A stretch of DNA of 64,000 nucleotides from Pycnococcus provasolii (lineage: Eukaryota > Chlorophyta > Pseudoscourfieldiophyceae > Pseudoscourfieldiales > Pycnococcaceae), in assembly GCA_938743325.2 (NCBI GenBank), contig OW568874.1, forward strand, positions 738,271 to 802,270. The letters run 5' to 3'. The position numbers and the translations under genes are program-made. The notes beneath the pieces are model-generated. The model was not told the DNA's origin, made no database searches, and saw only the letters and a list, made by a program, of their open reading frames with translations. Shown here piece after piece: positions 38,901-45,127 of the stretch (within the stretch, counting starts at the first letter, position 1; the number at the start of each line of letters is the position of its first letter).

Positions 38901-39573
38901 CATGTGGAAGCTGAACATGACGTCGTCGAGCTGGAGCTACGTGCCCCCAGCTCAGGGCAGCAAGGTCCCGAAGGGTCGATACGGCCATGCGGCTGTTGTG
39001 TCGAATGGCGCTATCATTGTCTACGGCGGCAGAGGTGGCAAGGCTGGCGCCGATCTCTACGGCGACATGTGGTCGTTCGACATTGCCACCAGCACATGGA
39101 CCGAATTGAGCGCCCCGCCGATGGCATCTAGGTTTGGGCATGGCATGACGCTTGTCGGCGACACCATTTACGCGTTCGGTGGGTGGACGTCCGCGGGATT
39201 CAGCGGCGACTTCTTCAGCTGCAGCTTGACTGGCGGCAGCTGCACGGATTTGACGTACGGCTGCCATTTCGCTCCAGACCTGCCCACTGCCACGGACGTT
39301 GGCCTGACACCTCGCTACGAGGTGACGATGGCTAATAACGGAAAGTTCATCGTGGTCACGGGCGGCGTGTCGAGCGAGATGACTGGTCACCAGGAGGCGT
39401 TCAAGTTCTACATCGACGGGTGCTCGTGGCAGAAGATGAAGCTGAGCACGACGGTGACAGCCACGGCGCTGCAGGGATCCTCGGGCGTATTGTCTGACGG
39501 ATCAGCAGTGTACGCCTTCGCGGGCGACAGCGCGTCTCACAATTTCGCTGACGTGTTCTTGCTCGGCGTATAA
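26923..39573 (+). CDS. Giant secreted multidomain protein (LamG, IPT, filamin, DUF2341, kelch)
   Basis: An intronless frame of 4216 residues. A hydrophobic segment at about 27079-27147 ending VAVDA precedes SHFRYGTLTW, an N-terminus seen in large extracellular protist proteins. Repeated LamG/concanavalin-like units follow (about 29773-30400, 31700-32130, 32730-33370, 33850-34430, 34490-35100, 35930-36480), each with a WHHxMV-type strand. IPT/TIG-like stretches occur at 30835, 32290 and 33569, filamin-type Ig repeats at 35270-35930 and 37200-37450 (YEVSWVPEEAGKYFIYI), DUF2341-like at 37735-38090, and kelch repeats at 38800-39560. Polyproline linkers (30067, 30536, 37490) are hydroxyproline-type. 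No C-terminal membrane helix is present, so it is likely a secreted surface, wall or scale adhesion protein. Start: the ATG at 26923 has good context; the ATG at 27016 gives a shorter pre-signal segment. Confidence 0.88.
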   Translation: MAPARGGPCRSVLSNDNNACTTTAATKTTTQMTRQHQQQQHQRRLTAQQRPAFASGVAAVVLALVALLFPVAVDASHFRYGTLTWKPLKTVAAGKRDVRFEFRASYRRNYDWGAYYSGVFPVRWASTENFALPSDIDFYGNEAFFKTGKGYNPTLTTCDALAQSQGSVFRSDGCFECPDGQNGRPSIAGTTAGYYGCMNSAPQVDSTTGKRFFLRFTPLMQSPDANGDIKEVVPCPDPFTCDVRKVIRIEESTNVTTPSECYPNCCLGPNCAGTPCHKAAETNQVPKCTSAPTDYQFTNMLSDKYKNPDYVAGEVPEKPEFKTQADFCREYMANPEMDTRKCAPWDVMYGMYMGDGTSKTIDLEVDEDMDTTDNSLTGNFITGMSTFEHKYPSDMGAPVTAYFTGGDRIYECDTKQTNADGSFGLTKEGTCDGRLKLMLNNNVEGRFRLEVQVWLTEKDKNGNYLDFDKMNRPPVITQPPTLPVPMAQQGSTTKFQVAAYDLDQDDLTFRFGNLWEMGGIVRSKGDAYPWSSQNPANPEYEPTGQLKLKNGLQYGRFACTEFSNTLYLKDPADPAATCPSDRKPTQVHGCEATSFTGPIPGIVEWNTWKDTGFGGAPCTASSQACEPIREGLYNFVVMVTDSGNKLNPVKVPVDFLVYLYSAPLYFCNKDCKDNKQRTPTDASGTALPSSNAVGDNVQGSTYAPAYAGTPTFADRDGIYGTSWKGNSYTEVPVGNAIAIQSQACTICGYGAGNRNETTCTPNADDTCGMAGADGSIVPRTGACVSNMPPRFVSDGVVSGLEDGPGLAHYDASIKAALERDADYLKPFDGKPRPFKRAFFGKEFEFYVTALDEDDCVELDIKTTGLPTTGTVQLGAQEYLANYPQFPEGMKVRRKFRWIWNNAGNDPVEEDPRDRYVVLCFYAIDKYLVTYSPYYCIDLVLEKEPPKEVMVLVRFDCKLLLGYQPTVRRFVATDGERQYFSASIFEDYMWHHAMVSIDADGKAILVVDGEVQQLMVDIVTDDLNSPLYGKGRVIGESFEALHYPNECIPISPPPPPPPPASGRRHLMGKYVSDHDLTDEPLSDGYPKTLNASDVVEASSSINGTAVAPLDPPTANNDCCSLTIAIGCPNPLANTISFEGIVDEVAIWNRGLTPEEVRHAMFKMPQFLPARELEAPRGVQLDLAAGRVLWARFQNPCMEGPAPAPVPSPPPPGSGGRRNLKQMYPSTASEVNVKINNATRSYGVSDDSGYDSGGSFANGNLKGLDTDDDTMQFISFRKHTHYLYGGVPWAAPFVAEVGPEKPIPMDGGVSITLKGLGFAKSPFLKCAVKQPDPFGRHSDYTPQYSDSCNTPKGRSGSRDTYSPRPIVDGEEYDSAKFLRDATFGKTSGDVVTAERGAFLYEEIESVHFSPAEIHFAPWEASPAPFPESMRNPKNKVYEPPCPVPQSLITYKNAFGDIVTEGRTSDGRQYPSEFDSRKGIFECQMDGSEVGWKAATPCAWCHEGVRKDWYFTNEEERSEEGDVRGGRVPPFEQFPVRLTLEATSPNYYDDIFVGYFEAITCDAPSVSFPSDKYTIGAVNDGGILGSIPVAVTFQEYAAVFDGSQVLGTKVAGGKSFSAWVYPTQATTKVATIFALKSGLGVYLDDGVLRAKTSADGTIIGSAATNATALDEWHHVMLVVDDDDHRPTIAFYLDGENTIERHLSVPSDDELSVIGLNFVGQLDEIKAFKNALSYTEYVEHMFGREVADPAVLAEYIRFNNGTKSSIAGNEKASCTGTCTFVPSTAPWEPTSVHSVSVSGVERTGVIKTNKMSGDYPVDIVGFNIPRSKWTKCRWGTASNTRTYVAINNYTSVTVEGTVEEMSLDRPDLPFDGVYGVPPYQLFEIVSDYGTSLIETFELSSYTSDTKIQCPSPKTETKLYDFSVTAKSTVTPIPFEFTEVAAYCDGSSYLNATESVQDLDSSKGYSFGMWVLPLDAKEPGYPTSCHGEDVPKKRRHLASTEKKFTDARRRRLAGHAGHSATTVFAFENANTAGVVGNNEALIMYDGERFFYYDDYILDVSNYGDKQKANEWHYVLVMVNEKGDGVIDVDGVTATRFSTVMRPGKTSIVSACQDFDNSDGSTGSMFSGLLDRVVIFSGSLDDSPTFESTSDIARRIMFGSMSSWLAAESSSLVAFYDFTHAFADATDATKVPGAEGTSTRAIKSVGGVKARESSGPWRPADVLSVYPVTGSLKGGETVTVTGSNMAPSRWLSAYFGGGSGGTSMTESKPYGFTTTTPARSCRTEETTVDVKPHGTQVFGASGSFDYDASVKDLADKVAAYWMMDAPAALVSGTNLTLRDQTGNGNDVLYKSALSTTDRDGFEKSAITIDGSTGLFLPIYEAWTKAGGLAGGVFGGVAYGQGLTVCAWLFIDYPAANSAAHAVEVGGWKMICFTADYGSIQWKGAPWNPPYKIYVNHKAATSAETSFYLPIMTELVYDPSAGITGMPPGKLDDVWVYTRALSPCEVEARYFTSEYGVDGSEGGMMTADLPPAQGTLTVSAWVFPYYNEPTNGKTFGAQTIVGNAETFSLGLEEDRLVMSVLVGCKVMEGFQSTSTPMATRARRELLFGLPNMTKSQFQDGRMPRSICSQARQAVSWKARVMSGRWSHVAVSYTGSDFFFYVDGVLMDRHYYETNVPIATTIRDDSSRPSTTKPITGTLLAQESLTNLDHPALHLPLDVRRFNGVIYNLEISDPLYKQAFVVKGMAQCPPKDRTLYGLGVASFDLNAGIGDTAVGFGSTSTMQTIAGVAPLYVNASYDDITSRQSTTITGPEKSGRNSSADGIYTITSHTSCQKKRLIGGDVYEVTMTNASGTYDATVKDTNDGNYHVSYAAGSQLHCGAYTTNVKLAGSDLTSFPTVITPAETNRNMSYVVGDIEAGCYSAKSTFIIQAEDSAGCYQSDGPGGAAKDTFKVTVSGPHEFEADVFYIGGGQYEVSWVPEEAGKYFIYIELTSGSNPGPIRTSHFCVDVCTGNSVEFDGTNYVRVAEATPGVSPLDASFGSGITMEAFLLFPQNEAALTKNKTNAYVFYKGSVAEADGGKFEKGYSLYFNSDFTTITASVYTSLGVVRSITGDFEVRKDGWMHVVASYDGKMMKILADGTEKAAKVFNSFGARAPHADEYDHPLLIGYGMVGFIDEAKIWSVGRLTTPELADYDNTCPPLPFVGHVAAYFAFNEKINSTETFGYGKGCEPTSQLSLTGGCLKGVVGGTNGTVAKISVRNAPTTGVQKPGGPYSNPHITHLVTKKAPSTRRHAISDHGIVSGTVDTVIAGGEHVQYTIDTRDRCNYFYLAAQVDAYRSNLAKFDYIWFTEDPPVPMYPLTKVDSAGIEILSPNTGTCYGGTGAPPYVRGNVYSSIMKPQVTGLHQLDFVTVEAVKFTTTPYMVEVVASVPAIANVYYLDSTHAGVEAAVFVQLIDKFNNVVKAPQTFDVEISLVGEPYPEAVPAKVTYHADLAMYQVAFTPSAAPLEGTYTFLLTSSSWPEELGYNVFPTMTSPPPAQPTPTPTFTPAPSPFRPVAVEGSSLPYADAAAFKMGQSSVLYDGDLFSIAGALRSKEYTNDVMKLTNLHVPSSQGTFSFTKTIDLTVTSSVTDDVTVELTVDTESMVTAGHVMPTCYDIAFKAANTGALLKHYVDPYPGCNTNGTLIYVRLPASSLATLGKTKLHMFFGNPSVTADLGDPYATFAFYEGFEKDETDYYSGGSYVGPFDLVEPCSLKKLSVPSERQCRPSKLFSKAGGGAMHCESNTKAVLLSELGKTLSSFKMTAWMYDSNAGNAAEFISPDYATCDAVPNSENLLPEGGPLLARSTAVGTYTLSHKLKYAVSSPWESAVSERFADWKLLTVESDGSAMTVKVNDQLVKSAPVGTSADRVLISHGYGVDGDAHTNITESHVYWDEVKLIASSPSVVVGEIPSDDEAVSFSDVSARAWSIVSTTGTKPPARVGHTSVVYGDATYVFGGERSSYAYNDMWKLNMTSSSWSYVPPAQGSKVPKGRYGHAAVVSNGAIIVYGGRGGKAGADLYGDMWSFDIATSTWTELSAPPMASRFGHGMTLVGDTIYAFGGWTSAGFSGDFFSCSLTGGSCTDLTYGCHFAPDLPTATDVGLTPRYEVTMANNGKFIVVTGGVSSEMTGHQEAFKFYIDGCSWQKMKLSTTVTATALQGSSGVLSDGSAVYAFAGDSASHNFADVFLLGV

Positions 39574-39902
39574 AAATTACAAGTGTGTCTTGAGTGTACC
39601 TTAGAGATTCAGGGGAGAGAGAATTTGATTATTATGGGCGAAGAGACGCCAGTGTGGAGGGAGATGATGGATGATGATTTTCAAGAGGAAGAAGAATTGT
39701 GGTGGGCGATTGCATATTTGTTGTGGGTATTTTGCAGAAAAAATTGACGGAAAAGGCGAAAGGCAAAAACCACGAAAGGCGTGGAAAAGAGGAGTGGCGA
39801 GGAGTTTCGCAAAGAGGACCTTTGAATATAAATGTGTTATGTTCAACAACAACAACTTTATTTCAACAGATATCTTAAAACCATAGACTAATCATAGTTT
39901 AA
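39574..39902. other. Convergent spacer between giant gene and GLDH
   Basis: About 330 bases, A/G-rich on the plus strand and clearly less GC-rich than the genes. It should hold the 3' ends of both transcripts. No RNA gene or repeat seen. Confidence 0.4.
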
Positions 39903-41603
39903 TTACTTGGAGAATACACCATTTACCCACTCGTTCGATAGCACGTGATTGGGGTCAAATCGCTGTCGGAGTGCGTTAAACTCGTCCATCGGATACTTTC
40001 TACGAAGGCGCTGTTGCATTTCTTTGAGATTTTTGTATATCGTGCCGTCGTTCCCAGGAAGCTCCAACTTGGCCCAGTGCACCGTGCCGTTGTATGGTTG
40101 GCACAGGTCACCGAACATCGTCGCGTAGCCGGCGAAGCGGCTTGTGACGGCGTCGCGCTGCGCGCTTGGGCCGGGAGGAAGGTACATGATGATTCCAATC
40201 CACGTGTGAAGCGAACTTGCCGAGCCACTGGCGGGGCTCATGGGTGCCGAAGAGCCGCTTGTCCACCTCTGCTCGATGGGTGCGGGGGCGGGAACGGGGT
40301 TGTCCGAGCTTTCGATGGCAGCGAGTAAGTTGCGCATGACGTCGAGGTCGCCGCCGTCCGATACCTTGCTATCGCCGCACGGGAAGGCAATCTCCACAAC
40401 CCACTGCTCTCCCCCGCAGTCGAATCCCAGCAGCTCGTCGCTCCACCCTCGCCTCACGCCCTCGTTGCGCGCCCAGAATGCCGCCTCGGCGGCGTTCACC
40501 TTGCGCACCCACTCCGGGTTGAGCGGATCTCGCCTTAGCAGGGCATCTCGCAGATCTGCGAAGCTTCGTCCGTCGACGTCCGCGGCGCGCGCACCGGGCT
40601 GCCTGAGAAGCAGGTGCTTCAGCGGCACGAGGCGTTCCTCCATGGGCATACTGCTGTTGGAGGAGGAGGAGGAGGAGGAGGAGTCAGTCGCTGTTGTTTC
40701 CTTCTCCTCCTCGGGATTGAGACCTACGACAACGACAGTATCCGTGAACGGGATCCACATGTACCTCACGTGCATGTATTGGTTCAGCAAGCTTGCGTGA
40801 AGCTTACCGTCTTTGGCAAGCAGCTGCGAGCGAGGAACCACGAACGTGCGCTCGACGAGGCGGTAAGCGGGAACGCACTGGAGAGTCACCTCGCTCAGCA
40901 CGCCGAGTGCACCTAACCCGCACTTCGCAAGACGGAACGCGCTGCCGTCTTCGTCGCGGCTCAGCGTGACGACGCCCTCGCCAGGCGTGACGAGCTTCAT
41001 GCTGACGACCGTCTCGTCGACGGGCGGGATGGACGCTCCCGTTCCGTGCGCGCCCACCTGCGTGAAACCGCCCACCTGCTGCTCGCGTATGCTCGCGTAG
41101 TTCTGGAGCGTCAGACCGTGAGGCCTTATCGCCTCGACCAGCTCGGAGATGCGGATCCCTGCCTGGCAAGTCACCTGGCGCTTCGCCTGGTCGACGTGAA
41201 CTACATTGTCGAGAAGTGCCATGGACAGCATGCCTTCGCCGTTGAGCGCGAGCCCGTTGGGAGACAGCGCGGAACCCACTGGACGGAGCTTTGTTTGGGA
41301 CTTGTCAGCCTCCGCGACGATGCGCACGAGCTCGTCGTGGGTTTCCGGCTGGTAGTACTTGTTGGTTGGAACCTGGACATCGTGCGTGGCTGACCAGTTG
41401 ACGATGTGCGTGAAGTCTGCTCCGGCAGTGTTGTCTTGCGCCTGCTCTGCTTTCAGCACACCGCCCAGTGTTATTCCTGCCGCCGCGAGCGAGGCTGCGA
41501 CGAAGGAGTACGAGTGTGCGTGTGCGTGTGCGTGCGCGTGATAGAGCGAGGGGACGACGCGGCACCACCTCGCCGCGAGCAGGAGGCGCGGGGGGGCGGA
41601 CAT
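39903..41603 (-). CDS. GLDH: L-galactono-1,4-lactone dehydrogenase
   Basis: A 566-residue mitochondrial flavoprotein that performs the last step of ascorbate synthesis, oxidising L-galactono-1,4-lactone with cytochrome c as acceptor, and in plants also assists complex I assembly. An FAD-binding PCMH-type domain begins near residue 80 (RPVGSALSPNG, then TCQAGIRISELVEAI, SIREQQVGGFTQVGAHGTGA). The ALO-type C-terminal domain includes WSDELLGFDCGGEQWV and APAPIEQRW, whose Glu and Arg are active-site residues in plant GLDH, and ends FDPNHVLSNEWVNGVF. Residues 1 to about 55 form a presequence with an odd (HA)n run encoded by a GTGCGT repeat, then a hydrophobic segment (SFVAASLAAAGITLGG). Start: the ATG at 41603; the 36 codons upstream look untranslated. 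Confidence 0.95.
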   Translation of the reverse strand: MSAPPRLLLAARWCRVVPSLYHAHAHAHAHSYSFVAASLAAAGITLGGVLKAEQAQDNTAGADFTHIVNWSATHDVQVPTNKYYQPETHDELVRIVAEADKSQTKLRPVGSALSPNGLALNGEGMLSMALLDNVVHVDQAKRQVTCQAGIRISELVEAIRPHGLTLQNYASIREQQVGGFTQVGAHGTGASIPPVDETVVSMKLVTPGEGVVTLSRDEDGSAFRLAKCGLGALGVLSEVTLQCVPAYRLVERTFVVPRSQLLAKDGKLHASLLNQYMHVRYMWIPFTDTVVVVGLNPEEEKETTATDSSSSSSSSNSSMPMEERLVPLKHLLLRQPGARAADVDGRSFADLRDALLRRDPLNPEWVRKVNAAEAAFWARNEGVRRGWSDELLGFDCGGEQWVVEIAFPCGDSKVSDGGDLDVMRNLLAAIESSDNPVPAPAPIEQRWTSGSSAPMSPASGSASSLHTWIGIIMYLPPGPSAQRDAVTSRFAGYATMFGDLCQPYNGTVHWAKLELPGNDGTIYKNLKEMQQRLRRKYPMDEFNALRQRFDPNHVLSNEWVNGVFSK

Positions 41604-42204
41604 GGAGGGAGGGATGGCGGGATGGAAACGGAAACGGATAACCCTTTTAGGGCCTGCCTCGGACGGGGAGGTATGGTGAGCTATGAGTTGGGGGCGATCA
41701 AAAATCAGCACCAGGTGCGTGGGATTCGGGGGGACCCGTCATTGAGCTATCCTCCGACTCCGCTGGCAAGTCCTCTGGGCAGTGGGCACTTACTGTTCGG
41801 CACCAAAGGATCGGAATGTCGGGCGGTCGGTCGCCTGACTTACTCCACGCGTTCCACTCCTCCGCGCTTTTCAGGCCGAGCGTGCGACACGTACGCGCGC
41901 GCATCCTCGAATGTGCGACACGTACGCGCGCGCATCCTCGAATGTGCGACACGTACGCGCGCGCATCCTCGAATGCGAAGTACTATGGGTAAGTTATGGA
42001 ATCATGGCGCGAGAGGTTTGGCTTTTGGTTTGTGACTCGTCTGTCTTTTTTTTTGATACGAAACTTCTGTTTACTTTTAAAATAGAAAATTCCCATTTTA
42101 ATGTTCATGTGGATTTTTCATATAGCCCTTTGTTGGAATCAGATCAAAGTCGTCGACGACGCTTTCTTTCTTTTCTCGCCTGCCTAGCTTCACAGTAGAA
42201 GGTG
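41604..42204. other. Spacer between GLDH and cyclin D genes
   Basis: About 600 bases. Contains the 31-base tandem repeat listed separately and an AT-rich patch at about 42040-42130, next to the cyclin stop and so probably its 3'UTR. No gene seen. Confidence 0.45.
41883..41975. repeat. 31-base tandem repeat, three copies
   Basis: Three adjacent, essentially identical 31-base units (starting at 41883, 41914 and 41945), each TGCGACACGTACGCGCGCGC followed by ATCCTCGAATG. The alternating CG core could adopt Z-DNA. It lies about 280 bases upstream of the GLDH start. Confidence 0.95.
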
Positions 42205-43785
42205 TTAGAAACAACGCTCGCTGCACTCCGGATCAGCGCCGAAAAGAACGGTGGTGGGACTCACCGCTTCCGGCTTCTCCACGCACTGAGCCTCAGCTGC
42301 AGATGTCGGCAGGTCAACATTCAGAGGTGACACAGGGTCGAGGTCGAGACGACGGCGTTGCGTCGATCGTTTCGTCTCCTCGATGTCCGCATCCTCCCGG
42401 GGAGATGCCGGGCAGTTGTTGTCCTGCTCCCGCTGATTCTCCACACATTCGCCGACGCTGCCACCGCGTTTGCGCCTCTGAGAACCGCGCTCGATGACCA
42501 AGATGAGGTCCTCGATGTGGCGACGGCACTCGCGCTGCGCACGATCGGCCCCGACCACCGAGTACAGGCTCGCCTCAACCGCACTGGCAACACCGCGGAG
42601 GTCAAAGGGAGGAAGGTGCTTGCAGACGCACGAAATGGCCGCGGCTGCGACAACGGATGGTGGAAAAGAGAGCATCTGCACCTCGAAGAGTGCGCGGTAC
42701 AGCACGTTGTGGACGCAGTCTCGGAAAAGTTGCAGCATGGGATTGGACAGCGTCTCGTGCAGGTGCGCGGCGTACAGCAGGCGGTCGACGTAGGAAAAAC
42801 TTGTGATCGCCGCGGCGCGCCACCGAAGCGTGGAGAGGAGCAGGAGTTCCATTCGCATGACGAATCGCGTGCCCCAGCGCTTATTGTTCGGGTCTGCTGC
42901 GGGTGGTTGTGGTTGTGGTTGTTGTGGCGGTGGTTGTGGTGGTGGGACATGGACGTTGTTGTTGTGTGGATGATGATGATGATGATGTGGTGGTGGCGGC
43001 TGTGACTGCGGCAGCGGAGGAGGTGGGGATGACGACGACGGCAGATTCTCGACGGCAGGTGGACATTCCTGTGGGGCTGGGTTTGATGAAGATAACGGTG
43101 GAGGTGGCAACGGCGGTGGCAGTGGTGGTGGCGGTGACGGTTGCGTGGGTTCTGGATGCTGCTCGCTGCTGTGCTTCCTAGCGTGATGGCACTGCTTTTG
43201 ATGGTCATTGTCCTGGCTTGGGGCTGCCATCGTGCCAGCCCCAACGACGACGTCGAGCTGAATATAGTCATCTTGGGTGACTATATCACCCAAGATTGGA
43301 ATTTTCGTCTCATCGATCTTGGCAGCCACGCTCAGGCACGCCGTGGCGGCGAGGTACACGAGCCAGCTCTCATCCTTTCGAACAAGATATTGGCTGAAGA
43401 ATCGGTCGAGATAGTTCGTCGCGAGCGCCACAGTCTCACGCTTAAATCCGTGCCGTCCTGCCGCCTTGTGCAGGCCGTGAACGAGCATGGCACGATATCC
43501 CGGGTTCATCACGGATGACGACTGCTGTCTGAGGTAGTCCTTCCTTGGCAAAAACTCACTCTCTTTCTGCAGCATGGAGGCAATTTCCTGCGCGTTCTCC
43601 TCAACTGTCTCCACGCAGCACGTGGGAAGCCACTCTCGGTCTTCATAATGTGCTGCTGCTGTGGCTGCTGCACTTTGTATAGTAGAGGGTAGTGCTTGCT
43701 GATGTGCTGCTGCTGTAGGGTGCGTTTCGAGCGGCAACGTGTCGATGTCGTCGCTCTTTTCGTTGCACGACAGATCCAGCTCCAT
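42205..43785 (-). CDS. D-type cyclin with LxCxE motif and large internal insert
   Basis: A 526-residue cyclin. Starting at the ATG at 43785, residues 5-9 read LSCNE, the LxCxE retinoblastoma-binding motif at the place usual for D cyclins; this decides the start over the open frame that runs to 43935. The first half of the cyclin box is clear (MLQKESEFLPRKDYL, ALATNYLDRFFSQYLV, LVYLAATACLSVAAKIDET). It is then interrupted by about 120 residues rich in Pro, His and Gln, after which the box resumes (FVMRMELLLLSTLRWR), followed by the C-terminal cyclin fold (LQLFRDCVHNVLYRALF). D cyclins activate CDKA/CDK4-type kinases to phosphorylate retinoblastoma protein at G1/S. The insert has no strong splice sites, so I treat it as coding. 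Confidence 0.9.
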   Translation of the reverse strand: MELDLSCNEKSDDIDTLPLETHPTAAAHQQALPSTIQSAAATAAAHYEDREWLPTCCVETVEENAQEIASMLQKESEFLPRKDYLRQQSSSVMNPGYRAMLVHGLHKAAGRHGFKRETVALATNYLDRFFSQYLVRKDESWLVYLAATACLSVAAKIDETKIPILGDIVTQDDYIQLDVVVGAGTMAAPSQDNDHQKQCHHARKHSSEQHPEPTQPSPPPPLPPPLPPPPLSSSNPAPQECPPAVENLPSSSSPPPPLPQSQPPPPHHHHHHPHNNNVHVPPPQPPPQQPQPQPPAADPNNKRWGTRFVMRMELLLLSTLRWRAAAITSFSYVDRLLYAAHLHETLSNPMLQLFRDCVHNVLYRALFEVQMLSFPPSVVAAAAISCVCKHLPPFDLRGVASAVEASLYSVVGADRAQRECRRHIEDLILVIERGSQRRKRGGSVGECVENQREQDNNCPASPREDADIEETKRSTQRRRLDLDPVSPLNVDLPTSAAEAQCVEKPEAVSPTTVLFGADPECSERCF

Positions 43786-44129
43786 CGCTGAGCCGTATGT
43801 GAGGGGATGCCTGTGTAGAGTAAGTGTAGAGTGTGTTTTGAGTAAGTGAAAGTGGTTAGTGCACTGCGCCATCGACCGGGCATCCATCTGGGTTTTTTGC
43901 TCATGTGTTGCAGGGTTCTGCGTCGCGTGGGGCATAGTTCATTGGCACGTCGTCGCCGTGTGTGTGTTATTCCCTTGGAATCCTGTAAGCTCCTGTACTC
44001 ACCTGACCAAGTGTGTCGACGCCGTGGAGCGAGACGTGCGTGGTGCCGGTATCGAGGCAGTGCTGAATCACGTGAGCGTGTGCGCTCGTGGTTGCGCGCG
44101 CGAAGAAGTGAGACTTGTGAAAGGTGCAA

Positions 44130-44250
44130 GTCGCAGGGTAGGGTGGGGTAGGGTGGGGAGAGGGGGAGAGGAGAGGGGGAGAGGAGAGGAGAGGGGGAAG
44201 CAGGCGAGAGAGGGAGGGGAGGGGGAGGGGAGGGGAGAGGAGGGGGACCG
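44130..44250. repeat. G/A-only tract with G-runs
   Basis: About 120 bases almost purely G and A on the plus strand, starting with GGGTAGGGTGGGGTAGGGTGGGG and continuing with GAGGGGGAGAGGAGAGG units. Several groups of four G-runs could form G-quadruplexes. Confidence 0.8.
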
Positions 44251-44625
44251 CATAGAAGGGCACCTGGTTCCATGATCTCTTTCTTTTCGTTTCCCCTCTC
44301 GTAGGGTCGGCCCCCTTTCCCCCCTGCCCTCCCCTCTGTCCATCTCGGTTGCTTTTTGGAGCCAAATGATCTCAGATCAAATTTGAATTGTGCGACAAGG
44401 GTGGCCAACGGGACTCCCTCGCTTTTTCCGGCTGTTCCCGGCGCTGGGGCAATCGGGAGCACACTCGGACTGTCGGAGAGGGGAGCCACGTGGGGGAGGG
44501 GATAGAAATGGTTGAAAATATCTGAGGAAAGAGAAAAACAAACCCCCAAATTCTGAAACCCCTTGGGGTGGAAGCTCTTGCATCTCCTAATTATTTGCTA
44601 AGTCGGAGCTACAGGTCGGGGGAGG

Positions 44626-44757
44626 GGCGCCTCATAACGGAGATTTTGGTCGAAGGACGAGGCGCCTCATTACTGAGATTTTGGTCGAAGGACGAGGCGC
44701 CTCATTACTGAGATTTTGGTCGAAGGACGAGGCGCCTCATAACGGAGATTTTGGTTG
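44626..44757. repeat. 35-base tandem repeat, nearly four copies
   Basis: Exact 35-base period with units starting at 44626, 44661, 44696 and 44731 (last incomplete). Each has GGCGCCTCAT, then AACGGAG or TACTGAG, then ATTTTGGTCGAAGGACGA. The junctions form the palindrome GAGGCGCCTC. Outer copies carry AACGG, inner copies TACTG. Confidence 0.95.
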
Positions 44758-44971
44758 AAAAAAAATGGAACATCCCCCCTTTTTTTGAACGCCCTTGGGC
44801 AATTGACAGATGGATGGGGACACCTTGGTCGGTGGCTACAGGTCGGTGGAGGGGGCGCTTCATGGGGAGTTTGAAAAATTGCGGGATTGTTCGGGGCCAG
44901 AGGTCGGGCAACCTTTTTCTCCATCGGCAACCTTTTTTTGATCGGGGCTCCTGATGGAGTATATGGACCTA

Positions 44972-45127
44972 GGGGTTTGTTGCTTTGGTGAAACCCCCAC
45001 TGGAGATTTGTTTTGGTGAATTCGGTTTTGGGGAAAACCGTCTTGAGTTTCAGGACGTGGTGTATTTATAGTGGGTGACTGACAGCCCACTATAAACTCC
45101 CCCTATGGAATAATTACTCAAGACGGT
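44972..45127. other. Cluster of nested perfect hairpins, possible structured RNA or element
   Basis: Three stem-loops in 156 bases. First, GGGGTTT/AAACCCC (44972-44978 with 44991-44997). Second, CGGTTTT/AAAACCG with a GGGG loop (45023-45040). Third, a nested pair: outer arms ACCGTCTTGAGT (45037-45048) and ACTCAAGACGGT (45116-45127), inner arms TTTATAGTGGG (45065-45075) and CCCACTATAAA (45086-45096). All arms are perfect. The second stem and the outer arm share bases 45037-45040, so they cannot both form. No coding frame explains them. Confidence 0.6.
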
